Source: an uncultured bacterium (GTDB taxonomy: Bacteria; Desulfobacterota; Binatia; UBA1149; CAITLU01). From it: DNA of 38,696 nt. Position numbers and translations under genes: made by a program. Of this stretch, positions 24,505-32,854 are shown piece after piece (the first letter of the stretch is position 1; the number at the start of each line of letters is the position of its first letter). Location of the stretch: the NCBI GenBank assembly GCA_903893315.1, contig CAITLU010000043.1, forward strand, positions 1-38,696, read 5' to 3'. The notes beneath the pieces are model-generated. The model made no database searches. It worked only from the letters and a program-made list of their open reading frames with translations, and was not told the origin of the DNA.

Positions 24505-26468
24505 TCGCAGCACTGGCGGCTTTCGCCTGCACCATCGCGATCGCGCTCGCCGACGGCTACGCGGGTTGGGATTTCGCCGACGTGGTACTGGCCGATGCCG
24601 TACGTGCAGCGCGGCTCCTCGTGGTAGTCGCGCTGGTTGCGGGCCTGCTGCGAAGAGCGACGCCGCTGCGTCGGTACTCCCGACTCGTGGTGACAGTCTC
24701 GGTGTTGCTGCAGGTGATGGTCGCTTTTTCGAGCTTCGGTTGGTGGTGGGTCGAACCCCACGCGACTCTCGCCGATCTGACCGGCAGCAGCGAGCAGGCA
24801 CGTTGGTGGTTGGCGGGCGCCGGTCTGCTTGCCGGCGCGATGATCGCCACGGCAGCGAAGTACTGCCGCCGTCCGGACTTCGCGGCCGAACTCTTCGCGG
24901 GAGTCGCGACGGCTTTCCTGCTGGGCGGCGGTCGCGTGTATCGAGCTTTCGACCAAGTTGAATCCGGCGGTCGCGCGGTCGTTGCCGCGGTCATATCGGG
25001 AACCTGCGTGGTGCTCGCCATCGCACTGTATCGCGCCCTGCGTGACCGCAGCGCGGGACTTCGCACGACACTTTTTGCTGCCGTCGGCGCTGCGGCGGTG
25101 CTCGCGCTTCTGCTCGGCGGCGCAGGTCGTGCGGCCACAGGTTTGCAGTCGTCGCTCGGCGCTGGCGCTCCCGCCGACTCCGTGTTGCTGATCGTGATCG
25201 ACACGCTGCGTGCCGACGCCTCCGATCGCGATTCTCCCGGCAAGTTCACGCTGATGCCAGAGCTCGATCGCATCGCCTCCGCGGGGACGCGCTTCGTGCA
25301 GGCGGTTGCACCGGCGCCGTGGACCTTGCCGAGTACGCTGAGCATCGTCAGCGGGTGGAACCCTCACCGACATCAGGCGGGACGCAGCACTTCGAGTTGG
25401 CGGGTGCTGCCGGGAGATCCGGCCGCTTCATATCTCGGCCCCACGCTTCGCGACTCCGGCTATGAGGTCGCGGCCTTCGTGCACAATCCTTATCTGCGTC
25501 CGTTCTACGGATTCGGTGTCGGGCATCTGCTGTTTCGCCCCTATCACGGCCGCGCCGCCGACGGTGCATCGCTGCTGCTCGACTGGCTTGCCGATCACGG
25601 TCAGCGTCCGTTCTTTGCAATGCTCCACGTGATGGATCCGCACTGGCCGTACAAGCCGGCGCCGGGTTTCGGTGCGCCGCGAAATTCCTGCGCCCCCTGC
25701 GATTCTCTGTACTCGCTCGCTTACGAATCCTCGGGGCCGTTGGTGCACCTCGAAGTGCGGCAGCGCTACAACGCCGAAGTGTCCTATACCGACTCGGTGC
25801 TCGGAAAGCTCCGTGACGAGTTGGCGGGCCGAGGACTCCTCGACCACACCTGGCTCATAATCACTTCCGATCACGGTGAAGAGTTCTGGGACCACGCTGG
25901 ATTCCTTCACGGTCACCAACTCTACGACGAGCTTCTGCACGTTCCTCTGGTAGTGGTGCCGCCGGCTTCTGCCGCAGACTTCGCTCGCGGCCGCCGCGTA
26001 TCTTCTCAGGTTCGTCTCGAGGACATCGCGGCCACCGTTCTCGACATCGCCGGTGCTGACCAGAAGTTGGCTCGTGACGGCAAATCGTTCCGCTCTCTGC
26101 TGTCGGCGTCCGTGGCGCCGGGCGCCGATACCGACACGCGCGTGGCGATATCCGGATACATCAAGTCGCCGACCGATCTTCGCTACTCGGTGCGTACTTC
26201 GTCATTCAAAGCCGTGTTCGGTCAGGACAACGCGCCGGCCCCGGTCTTTTTCGATTTGAAGTCCGATCCCGGCGAGAAAGTCGACGTGCTCGGTTCCGCA
26301 CTTCGGGGAGCGGCCGGAGGTGCGTCGGCTTCCGCTTTTCGCGAGCTTCAAGCCACACCGGCCCGTGTCGGCATCGACGTGCAGCGAAAGCCGATCTTGT
26401 CGGGCGATGGCGCCGGGCTCGACGCAGACTCCGAGCGGCAGCTTCGCAGCCTGGGTTATCTTCAGTGA
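24501..26468 (+). CDS. Membrane-anchored sulfatase/alkaline-phosphatase superfamily protein without the formylglycine motif
   Basis: A 655-residue protein with 6-7 N-terminal TM helices (to about residue 220) and a periplasmic hydrolase domain. Metal ligands are visible at Asp234 (LIVIDTLRAD) and Asp457-His458 (TSDHGEEFWDH). The position of the sulfatase C/S-x-P-x-R motif reads PWTLPST (Trp274-Thr279), with no Cys and no Arg, so a formylglycine-dependent sulfatase mechanism is not possible. A Thr or Ser nucleophile, as in phosphoglycerol or phosphoethanolamine transferases (LtaS, EptA), is more plausible. TM-plus-hydrolase topology is also like those enzymes. It starts with TTG 24501 overlapping the upstream stop (TTGA), with AGGGGG 8 nt before it. 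It probably modifies the glycan or glycoprotein made by the neighbouring GT-C. Confidence 0.82.
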   Translation: MIAALAAFACTIAIALADGYAGWDFADVVLADAVRAARLLVVVALVAGLLRRATPLRRYSRLVVTVSVLLQVMVAFSSFGWWWVEPHATLADLTGSSEQARWWLAGAGLLAGAMIATAAKYCRRPDFAAELFAGVATAFLLGGGRVYRAFDQVESGGRAVVAAVISGTCVVLAIALYRALRDRSAGLRTTLFAAVGAAAVLALLLGGAGRAATGLQSSLGAGAPADSVLLIVIDTLRADASDRDSPGKFTLMPELDRIASAGTRFVQAVAPAPWTLPSTLSIVSGWNPHRHQAGRSTSSWRVLPGDPAASYLGPTLRDSGYEVAAFVHNPYLRPFYGFGVGHLLFRPYHGRAADGASLLLDWLADHGQRPFFAMLHVMDPHWPYKPAPGFGAPRNSCAPCDSLYSLAYESSGPLVHLEVRQRYNAEVSYTDSVLGKLRDELAGRGLLDHTWLIITSDHGEEFWDHAGFLHGHQLYDELLHVPLVVVPPASAADFARGRRVSSQVRLEDIAATVLDIAGADQKLARDGKSFRSLLSASVAPGADTDTRVAISGYIKSPTDLRYSVRTSSFKAVFGQDNAPAPVFFDLKSDPGEKVDVLGSALRGAAGGASASAFRELQATPARVGIDVQRKPILSGDGAGLDADSERQLRSLGYLQ

Positions 26469-28531
26469 ATGGAGGCGCCGCGGGCGTCGCTGGTCCTGGT
26501 AAGACGAAAGATGATGATCGGGGTGACGTAGCGTTCGCGGCGTTCGGGGCGACGGTCGTAGGTTTGTTCGAGCAACGGCAGCGCGACGTTCATGCGGGCG
26601 ATCTCGGTACGTTCGACGAAGGGAATCCTGGTCCGCGTTTCCAGTGAGTTGGTAATCAAGTAAACCGGCTTCCTGTCGGCGAAGGCCTGTACCATCGAGA
26701 GTATCTCTCCGCGTCCGGTCGCGGTCGAGTCGGGGAACACCGCCACGCTGTTCTGGTCGTAGATCAGCCACATTGCCGCGCCCAGCATGTGTGAACTGAG
26801 CGAGCGGCTGATGAGGACCACGCCGTTGTCGGGAAGGATACTGGCCAAGTGGTCGAGTTGCTCGGGCGCGCCGTCGAAGAACCCTTGACCCCAGACCGGC
26901 CGCCCGCTGACCAGCACGCAAGCGGCCAGAGCCGCGGCCGTGATCAACCCGGCTGCGCGCCGCCACTGCCAGGCCGCCGCCACGCCCACGGTCGCGGTCA
27001 GGATCACGGCCGGGATCAGCACTGGAACGAAGCGCCGAGCTCCCCAAGGCAGCGCGGGGAAGACGTGAGGATTGTAGAACAGCACCAGGCACACGGCGGC
27101 GAGCAGAGCCAGGAACAGCGAGCCTCCCGGCAGATCGCGTCGGTGAAGCCGTATCGCGCCGAGCGCGGCGAGGGCCAGTCCTGCCCATCCGACATAGAAG
27201 GAAAGCCACATCGGGGTGCGTGCCGCCATGAAGCCGGCAGCTATCGAGTGAGCGCCGAGGAAGCCGAACAACAAACCCAGGCGCAGCGCGCGCCCGGCGC
27301 CAAGCAACCTGATCGCGATCAACGCGGTCGCCGCGCTTCCCACCGCCGCGGCAATGACGGCCAGCGGATGACTCGCGTATGTGAGCACCAGGCGCAGGTG
27401 AAGTCCGCGCAGGCTGTCGGTCAACGGGTCGATGTAGGAACCGGGAAGCGCGATCAATTCGGTCGCAGTCAGTAGTGCGACAACCAGCAGGGCAGCGAAA
27501 AACTCCCTTGGCAGCGTGCGCGTCGGCGCGCAGCGGCGCAGCCACGGCAACAACAGGAAGGCGCCGCCCAGGAACAGCACGAAGTCGATACGCGTGAAGA
27601 TCGCGGCGCCAAAGGCAGAGCCAGCCAGGATCGCCTCGGCTCTGCTCGCATGTTCATCGCTGGAACTATCCTGCCAGGCTGCCGCTGCGCTCAGGCCGCA
27701 GAACACGAAGAACCAGGCCAGCGGCTCGGACAGCGCCATGCGTGCCGCGTAGTAGGTGGCGCCGTTGGCGGCCACCAGCAGCGTGGCGAAAAGGCCGAGT
27801 CCGATGCCCAGCCAGCGCCTTGCGAGAAGGAAGAAAGCCCAGACTCCGAGAGCCACGAACAGCGGAGCGTAGGCCGCGGCGTGGCGCGCTCCGAGCATTG
27901 ACGTGCAGATCCCCGCCCACACTGCCGGCACAGGGAAGAAAGCCGGCCACGCTATGTCCGAGTCCAGGGATCGCAGCATCATCGCGCCGGGCATGCGTCT
28001 GTAGGGCGGGCCGCCGCCGATTACCTGTGCCATTGAATCGAAGAGGCTGGCGCGCAGCAGCGGCGTCAGCGTTGGTCCCAGTTCGTCGTGCTTTGCCAGA
28101 CCGCCGGACTCGGCCAGCCAGATCCCGCTGTCGACGTAGGCGGTCGAGTCCCCGGCGGCGAAGAAAGTGGGGTAGGCTGGCCAGTACATCGTCAACGCGA
28201 GGGTGAAGACCAGAACTCCCAGTGTGTTGCCGGGTGGTGGCGCGACAGGCGCGTTCGTCGCTGGCTGCCGTAGTCGCAACCAGCGGCGGGTAAAGATGCC
28301 GAGCACGGTGACGACGGCGTTGATCGACAGCAGCGTCGTCAGAGAGAAGCTCTGCACTGCGGTCAACGCGGTAGCCGCCACAGTGGTGACGATTACGCTC
28401 ACGGCGACTCTGGCGAAGGCCGCTGAAAGATTCCGCGAGCCCGGCCACCACGCCCAGCCCGGGGCCAGCAGGCACAGCAGGGCTCCGGCGGCCAGCGGCG
28501 CAGCGGAGTAGGACGATGAGAATGGCGACAC
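26462..28531 (-). CDS. Large polytopic membrane protein, probable GT-C glycosyltransferase
   Basis: A 689-residue membrane protein with about 12-13 predicted helices and a C-terminal soluble domain (about residues 565-689). The first large loop has FFAAGDSTAYVDSGIWLAESGGL, with acidic residues as in GT39/GT83-like GT-C enzymes. Later loops contain the segment YYAARMALSEPLAWFFVF seen in PMT/ArnT relatives. GT-C enzymes use polyprenyl-phosphate sugars on the periplasmic side; donor and acceptor are not known. GTG 28531 is preferred to TTG 28558, because the latter falls in the T-run of the upstream gene's terminator and has no ribosome binding site, while GAAG sits about 10 nt before the GTG. 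The stop overlaps that of the convergent sulfatase-like gene by 7 bp. Confidence 0.7.
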   Translation of the reverse strand: MSPFSSSYSAAPLAAGALLCLLAPGWAWWPGSRNLSAAFARVAVSVIVTTVAATALTAVQSFSLTTLLSINAVVTVLGIFTRRWLRLRQPATNAPVAPPPGNTLGVLVFTLALTMYWPAYPTFFAAGDSTAYVDSGIWLAESGGLAKHDELGPTLTPLLRASLFDSMAQVIGGGPPYRRMPGAMMLRSLDSDIAWPAFFPVPAVWAGICTSMLGARHAAAYAPLFVALGVWAFFLLARRWLGIGLGLFATLLVAANGATYYAARMALSEPLAWFFVFCGLSAAAAWQDSSSDEHASRAEAILAGSAFGAAIFTRIDFVLFLGGAFLLLPWLRRCAPTRTLPREFFAALLVVALLTATELIALPGSYIDPLTDSLRGLHLRLVLTYASHPLAVIAAAVGSAATALIAIRLLGAGRALRLGLLFGFLGAHSIAAGFMAARTPMWLSFYVGWAGLALAALGAIRLHRRDLPGGSLFLALLAAVCLVLFYNPHVFPALPWGARRFVPVLIPAVILTATVGVAAAWQWRRAAGLITAAALAACVLVSGRPVWGQGFFDGAPEQLDHLASILPDNGVVLISRSLSSHMLGAAMWLIYDQNSVAVFPDSTATGRGEILSMVQAFADRKPVYLITNSLETRTRIPFVERTEIARMNVALPLLEQTYDRRPERRERYVTPIIIFRLTRTSDARGASIH

Positions 28532-28556
28532 GGTGATCGGCTTCAGGACGGAGCGC

Positions 28557-28594
28557 AAAAAAAACGGGGCGGTGCAACTGATTGCACCGCCCCG
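28557..28594 (-). terminator. Strong intrinsic terminator of the secreted-protein gene
   Basis: On the minus strand a perfect 13-bp stem (arms 28582-28594 and 28565-28577) with a 4-nt loop (28578-28581) is followed by eight U residues (A8 at 28557-28564 on +). It begins 38 nt after the stop codon at 28633. This is the strongest terminator in the window and isolates the gene from the downstream GT-C gene. Confidence 0.93.
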
Positions 28595-28632
28595 CTGCTT
28601 CTACAAGCTTCGGACCCGTCTAGGCGACGGTC

Positions 28633-29367
28633 CTACTGGTTCTTGTCCCGGGTGGATCCGCCCATCACGGCGAACGTGTTACCGCTCGGGTCCTTGATGG
28701 TGGTGGTGATGGTCTCCAAGGTGGAGCAGGTCGGCAACGCCGCGCCGGTGATGTCGACCAAGATGGCCGCCAGTGCTTCGGCGCTGCTGCTGTCTACCTT
28801 GATCTGCCCGCTCTTCGGGTCGCCGTACGAGAAGGTGACCGGGAAGTCGATGACGGTCATGTCACCGTTGGTCTGCTCGTCGTACGTCGTGCGGGTCAGG
28901 GTGGCGAGGGACCAGCCAGCGTCGTCGTTGGCGTTGATCGGCGTCACGCCGTCGGACTGCATGATGCCCTTGCACTGCGACTTCACGTAGGTGACGTGAC
29001 AGGGGCCGGCCGGGAGGCCGAGCACGTTGCCGTTCGAGTCAGTGATTCCGGCGCAATCCTTTTCGATCTTGGCCTGGGTCTGCACGGTGCACGATCCCTT
29101 CTGCGGGTCGAGCTGGTAGGTGGTGCCGCCTGCGCCGCCGACTACGGTTACCGGTGCACATGAAGGCGTGCCGCCGCCCGAGGACGAGTTGATCACGGGA
29201 TGCTCGGTCGACGGGCAGCCCGAGAAGGCGCGAACCATCGAGGTCTTGATGCCCTTGGCCTTCGCCAGAGCGTTGAACTGACACCCACCGGGCCCGGCCG
29301 CGCCAGCTGTACCGGCGTAAGCGACCACGAGAGCCAAGGCGGACAGCGTAAGAATCACTTTCTTCAT
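28633..29367 (-). CDS. Secreted eight-cysteine protein of unknown function, probably abundant
   Basis: A 244-residue precursor with a clear Sec signal peptide (MKKVILTLSALALVVAYAGTAGA|AGPGG). The mature part has eight cysteines (GGCQF, SGCPS, SCAPV, SCTVQ, DCAGI, PCHVT, QCKGI, TCSTL), an even number consistent with four disulfides. It includes Ser/Thr/Gly-rich linkers (NSSSGGGTPS, GGAGGTTYQ) and a C-terminal half with beta-rich segments (TVIDFPVTFSYGDPKSGQIKVDSSS). No enzymatic motif or transmembrane anchor is seen, so it is periplasmic or released. I do not recognise the family. ATG 29367 has GGAGG with 10-nt spacing; a near-consensus promoter and perfect terminator frame it, making a monocistronic, strongly expressed unit. 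Its position among glycosyltransferases makes it a candidate glycoprotein or matrix protein (inference). Confidence 0.85.
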   Translation of the reverse strand: MKKVILTLSALALVVAYAGTAGAAGPGGCQFNALAKAKGIKTSMVRAFSGCPSTEHPVINSSSGGGTPSCAPVTVVGGAGGTTYQLDPQKGSCTVQTQAKIEKDCAGITDSNGNVLGLPAGPCHVTYVKSQCKGIMQSDGVTPINANDDAGWSLATLTRTTYDEQTNGDMTVIDFPVTFSYGDPKSGQIKVDSSSAEALAAILVDITGAALPTCSTLETITTTIKDPSGNTFAVMGGSTRDKNQ

Positions 29368-29549
29368 ATAAATGTCTCCTCCCAACGATTATCGATAACT
29401 TGTCTTACTTACTTTGAAGCCCAAACGCGTTTCTTTCGGCTGCCTCGTCGTTCCCGTTCCCGTATTCAAAGGACCGCTCCCGACTCCGGACTCTGGACAA
29501 GATGCTCGGACGGCTTCACGCGTCGGCCTCCCCTCGCAGGGTCGGGGCT

Positions 29550-29579
29550 CTTATAGGTGCCGGTCCCGGCTGTTGTCAA
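29550..29579 (-). promoter_or_regulatory. Near-consensus sigma-70 promoter of the secreted-protein gene
   Basis: Read on the minus strand, TTGACA (29579-29574) and TATAAG (29555-29550) are separated by 18 bp. This is a perfect -35 and 5/6 -10 box, the best promoter in the window. Transcription would start near 29543, giving a 5' untranslated region of about 175 nt before ATG 29367. The 29371-29420 part of this leader is much more AT-rich than its surroundings. Confidence 0.75.
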
Positions 29580-29729
29580 GGATGAATGCGGATCGGTGCG
29601 TCACTTTCGTGAAGTTGTCCGAGGCCGATCGGACCCTGCGAGGAGTGCCTGAAAGGGACAGCATCGCCGACCGTGCACACGAGAGACTTTCCTGCCATAA
29701 GGGGGAATGACAACGGCGGCGCACACCGG

Positions 29730-30677
29730 ATGAAGGTCGTCATCCAGATCCCCTGCTTCAATGAAGAGGTCGATCTGCCAGTGACCCTGGCCGACCTGCC
29801 GCGGCATCTGGCCGGGGTCGATGAGATCGAGGTGCTGGTCGTCGATGACGGCAGCACCGACGCGACTTCTCGCGTTGCCCGTGAATTCGGGGTTGCGCAC
29901 GTGGTGCGGGCCCCGGTCAACCAGGGCCTGGCCAGAGCCTTCTCGGTCGGGCTCGACTACGCCCTCAAGTGCGGCGCAGATATCATCGTAAACACCGATG
30001 CCGACAGCCAGTACCGCGGAGACCAGATCCAGCGCCTGATCGACCCTATCCTCCACCACGAAGCCGACCTGGTGATCGGCAACCGCAACCCCGGTAAGCT
30101 CGCCCACTTCTCGCTCGGCAAGCGGCTTCTCCAGGTTCTGGGTTCGTGGGTGGTGCGGCGCCTGTCGGGCACCCGCGTTCCCGACGCCACCAGCGGATTC
30201 CGTGCGTTTTCGCGCGATGCGGCGCTGCGTATGAACGTGGTCTCGGATTTCACCTATACGCTGGAGACCATCATTCAGGCCGGCAAGAAGCAGCTCTTCG
30301 TCACTCACGTCGACATCGACGTGAACGACGAGACCCGGCCCTCGCGGCTGTTTCGCGGGGTCTTCGGGTACGTCCTGCACAGTGCCTCGACGTTGGTGCG
30401 CATATACGCGCTTTACGAGCCGCTGAGGGTTTTTACCCTGATCGGGCTCGTTCTGCTGACTGCCGGCGGCTCGATTGCGCTCCGGTTCCTCTATTTTTTC
30501 GTCACCAACGGCGGGTCGGGCCACCTTCAATCCTTGCTGCTGGCGGCCGTTCTCACGCTGGCCGGCTTCCAGACGGTGCTGATCGGGCTGCTGGCCGACC
30601 TGATCGGGTCGAGCCGCCGTATGCTCGAAGAGGCGCTGCTGCGCGTGCGGCGCCTCGAACTTCGCGATCGACACTGA
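29730..30677 (+). CDS. GT2 polyprenyl-phosphate sugar synthase-like glycosyltransferase
   Basis: A 315-residue GT2 enzyme of the DPM1/GtrB-like type. The N-terminal strand is followed by VIQIPCFNEE, and the nucleotide-binding region is VLVVDDGSTDAT. The DxD metal motif is D90-A-D92 in NTDADSQYRG. Then come LVIGNRNPG and SGFRAFSRDAALRM, the acceptor-side motif of polyprenyl-monophosphate glycosyltransferases. The C-terminus has two TM helices (about residues 230-300), as in GtrB-like proteins. It probably transfers a sugar from a nucleotide-sugar to undecaprenyl/polyprenyl phosphate on the cytoplasmic face, supplying the GT-C enzymes here. ATG 29730 begins the family-like N-terminus but has only a weak ribosome binding site; a GTG at 29673 is less likely. 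The stop overlaps the next gene (TGATG). Confidence 0.85.
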   Translation: MKVVIQIPCFNEEVDLPVTLADLPRHLAGVDEIEVLVVDDGSTDATSRVAREFGVAHVVRAPVNQGLARAFSVGLDYALKCGADIIVNTDADSQYRGDQIQRLIDPILHHEADLVIGNRNPGKLAHFSLGKRLLQVLGSWVVRRLSGTRVPDATSGFRAFSRDAALRMNVVSDFTYTLETIIQAGKKQLFVTHVDIDVNDETRPSRLFRGVFGYVLHSASTLVRIYALYEPLRVFTLIGLVLLTAGGSIALRFLYFFVTNGGSGHLQSLLLAAVLTLAGFQTVLIGLLADLIGSSRRMLEEALLRVRRLELRDRH

Positions 30678-32854
30678 TGCGGGCCGCCCTTTTCGGGACC
30701 TACAACCGAAGCCACAGCGCCAGCCGCATCGTGGCGGCGGCCGTCAGGGCCGCCGGGTACGAGGTCGTGGAGATTCACGAACCTCTGTGGGAACGCACTC
30801 GCGACAAGGACTCTGCCTACTTCGGTCCCGCCGCGCTGGTCCTTCACACCGGTGCGTGGCTGCGAGCGGCCTGGAGGCTGGCCGCGGTCTGGAGGGCCAG
30901 CGGCGGAGCTTCGGTGGCCGTGGTCGGGTTCAACGGCCAGCTCGACGTCCTGCTTCTTCGCCTGCTGACGCTGCGCTACGGCCCGCGCATCGTGTTCGCG
31001 CCGCTGGTGTCGGTGACCGAGACGTTGATCGAGGACCGGCGGGTCTACGAGGGCGGATCGGTTGCCGCCCGCGCGTTTCGCTTGCTCGACTGGCTTTGCT
31101 GCCGAGCAGCGGACGTGACCGTCGTCGATACCGACGAGCACCGCCGCTATTTCATCGAAGAGCTCGGCGTCGATCCCTCGCGGCTGATCACCTGCTATCT
31201 GGGCGCCGACATCGCGGCCTTCGATTCGGGGCAAGGGCCCGTTGAAGCCGCCGCCGGCGGCAATAGTGGCGCGGGCAAAGGCGCAGCGGAGCCGGGCGCC
31301 GGCGTCTTGGAAGACGCCGCGCCGCGCCTGGAGGTTCTCTACTTCGGTCAGTATCTCCCTCTGCACGGCCTCGACGTGATCGTCGATGCGGTCGGGCGCC
31401 TGGCCTGGCGCAGCGACCTTGTGTTCACCTTCATCGGCACCGGCCCCGAACGCCCGCGCATCGAGGCGGCGCTGCGCGCGACACGCGCCGAGGTTCGCTT
31501 CGTGGACTGGGTGCCCTACGAAGTTTTAGCCGAGACCATCGCCCGCGCCGACATCGTGCTCGGCATCTTCGGGTCGTCGCGCAAGGCGCGCATGGTGATT
31601 CCGAACAAGGTGTTCGAAGCGGCGCTGGTGGGTCGCGCCATCGTCAGCGCCGACACGCCGGCCCTGCGTGAGATCTTCGAGCACGACCGCGATCTGCTGC
31701 TGTGCGCGGCGCAGGGGCAGGCGTTGGCGGAGGCCATCACACTGCTGGCCGACGATGCCGACCTGCGCCTGCGTCTGGGACGCTCGGCCCGCGAGCTGAT
31801 GCGCGAACGTTTCAGCGAGGCCGCGCTCGGGCGTGCCTGGCAAGGCGTGCTGGCCGGGGCGCAGACCCCACGAGGCAGCGCCGTCCCGCGCGTCGGTGTG
31901 GTGGTGCTGGCCTTCAACGACGCCGCGCGGACGCTGGCGTGTCTTCATTCCCTGGCCGGCGATCCGTATCCGAATCTCACCACTCTGGTGGTCGACAATG
32001 GTTCGGTGGCAGCCGAGCGCGACGCTCTTGAAGAGGGCCTGCGCGGTCGCGTCGATGCCGACTTCGTCGCGCTTGCGGAAAACCTCGGGTATGCGGGCGG
32101 CAACAACGAGGCCATGCGCCGCCTCTTTGCCGCCGGTTGCGACTACGTGCTCATCCTCAACAGCGATACCGTGGTCGGGTCCGGCGCGATTGCGGCGCTG
32201 GTCGGTGCCGCCCTGTCTCATCACGGCGCAGCGCCGGTCGGTCCGCGGGTGTGCAGGGACAGGCCCGGCGCGAGCACTGCATCGGCCGGCGAGCGCTACT
32301 GGCGGCCGATCCTGTGGGCACCGCGCTTCCTGTTGCGCGTGCGCCGTCGTCGCCAACGGCCCTACCCGGTAGGCGGCGTGCTCGGCTGCGCACTACTAAT
32401 ACCGCGTCTCTTGTTCGAGCGGATCAGCGGTTTCGATGAGAACCTGTTCGCCTACTACGAAGAGGTAGAACTCTGCCTGCGGGCCCGCGATGCCGGCTTT
32501 CGGCCCCTGGTCGTTCCGCTGGCCGAGGTCGGCCACAGCGGCAACCGCGGCTTCGCTTCGGGCATGACGCCGCTGGCTGCATATCTTAAGGCCCGCAACC
32601 TGTGGCTGGTTGGAGCCGCGCGCCCCGGCGTCCGGGCGCCGCTCACTTTCGTGGTCGGCTACGCGATCCTGATCACACTCAGCGCGACGTTGTACGCGGC
32701 CCGCGGCCGTTTCGACGTGGCGGCGGCGATGCTGCGTGGAGCCCGGCAGGGCAGGGCTGGCAACGGCGGACCGCCGCCGGCTCAGTTGTTTGCCGCCTCG
32801 GGATATCCGACCGTTTCCGGCGGCGGAGCTGCTCAACGGGAGGATGTCGCGTGA
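30677..32854 (+). CDS. Bifunctional glycosyltransferase: GT4 domain fused to GT2 domain
   Basis: A 725-residue cytoplasmic/peripheral fusion. Residues about 1-395 are a GT-B GT4 domain with the C-terminal half signature (LYFGQYLPLHGLDVIVDAV; IPNKVFEAALVGRAIVSADTPALREIF, donor-binding acidic residues). A low-complexity Gly/Ala insert (about residues 185-215) splits the two Rossmann halves. Residues about 405-680 are a GT-A GT2 domain of the rhamnosyltransferase type: VVVLAFNDAARTLACL, VVDNGSVA, NLGYAGGNNEAMRRL, NSDTVV (DxD position) and YYEEVELCLRARDAG (acceptor ED motif). One hydrophobic helix follows near residue 665. The two domains could add successive sugars to one lipid-linked acceptor. 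ATG 30677 overlaps the previous stop (TGATG) and the end overlaps the next GTG (GTGA). Confidence 0.87.
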   Translation: MRAALFGTYNRSHSASRIVAAAVRAAGYEVVEIHEPLWERTRDKDSAYFGPAALVLHTGAWLRAAWRLAAVWRASGGASVAVVGFNGQLDVLLLRLLTLRYGPRIVFAPLVSVTETLIEDRRVYEGGSVAARAFRLLDWLCCRAADVTVVDTDEHRRYFIEELGVDPSRLITCYLGADIAAFDSGQGPVEAAAGGNSGAGKGAAEPGAGVLEDAAPRLEVLYFGQYLPLHGLDVIVDAVGRLAWRSDLVFTFIGTGPERPRIEAALRATRAEVRFVDWVPYEVLAETIARADIVLGIFGSSRKARMVIPNKVFEAALVGRAIVSADTPALREIFEHDRDLLLCAAQGQALAEAITLLADDADLRLRLGRSARELMRERFSEAALGRAWQGVLAGAQTPRGSAVPRVGVVVLAFNDAARTLACLHSLAGDPYPNLTTLVVDNGSVAAERDALEEGLRGRVDADFVALAENLGYAGGNNEAMRRLFAAGCDYVLILNSDTVVGSGAIAALVGAALSHHGAAPVGPRVCRDRPGASTASAGERYWRPILWAPRFLLRVRRRRQRPYPVGGVLGCALLIPRLLFERISGFDENLFAYYEEVELCLRARDAGFRPLVVPLAEVGHSGNRGFASGMTPLAAYLKARNLWLVGAARPGVRAPLTFVVGYAILITLSATLYAARGRFDVAAAMLRGARQGRAGNGGPPPAQLFAASGYPTVSGGGAAQREDVA

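Noticed and set aside
22894-24801. Long antisense open frame (635 codons) opposite the GT-C and sulfatase-like genes
   Set aside because: Arg/Gln-rich shadow with no recognisable motif.
24501-26468. Formylglycine-dependent sulfatase
   Set aside because: The nucleophile region has no C/S-x-P-x-R; it reads PWTLPST.
30146-32854. GT4-GT2 fusion extended to 902 residues
   Set aside because: The first 177 codons are the wrong frame of the preceding GT2; ATG 30677 with TGATG overlap begins the GT4 fold.
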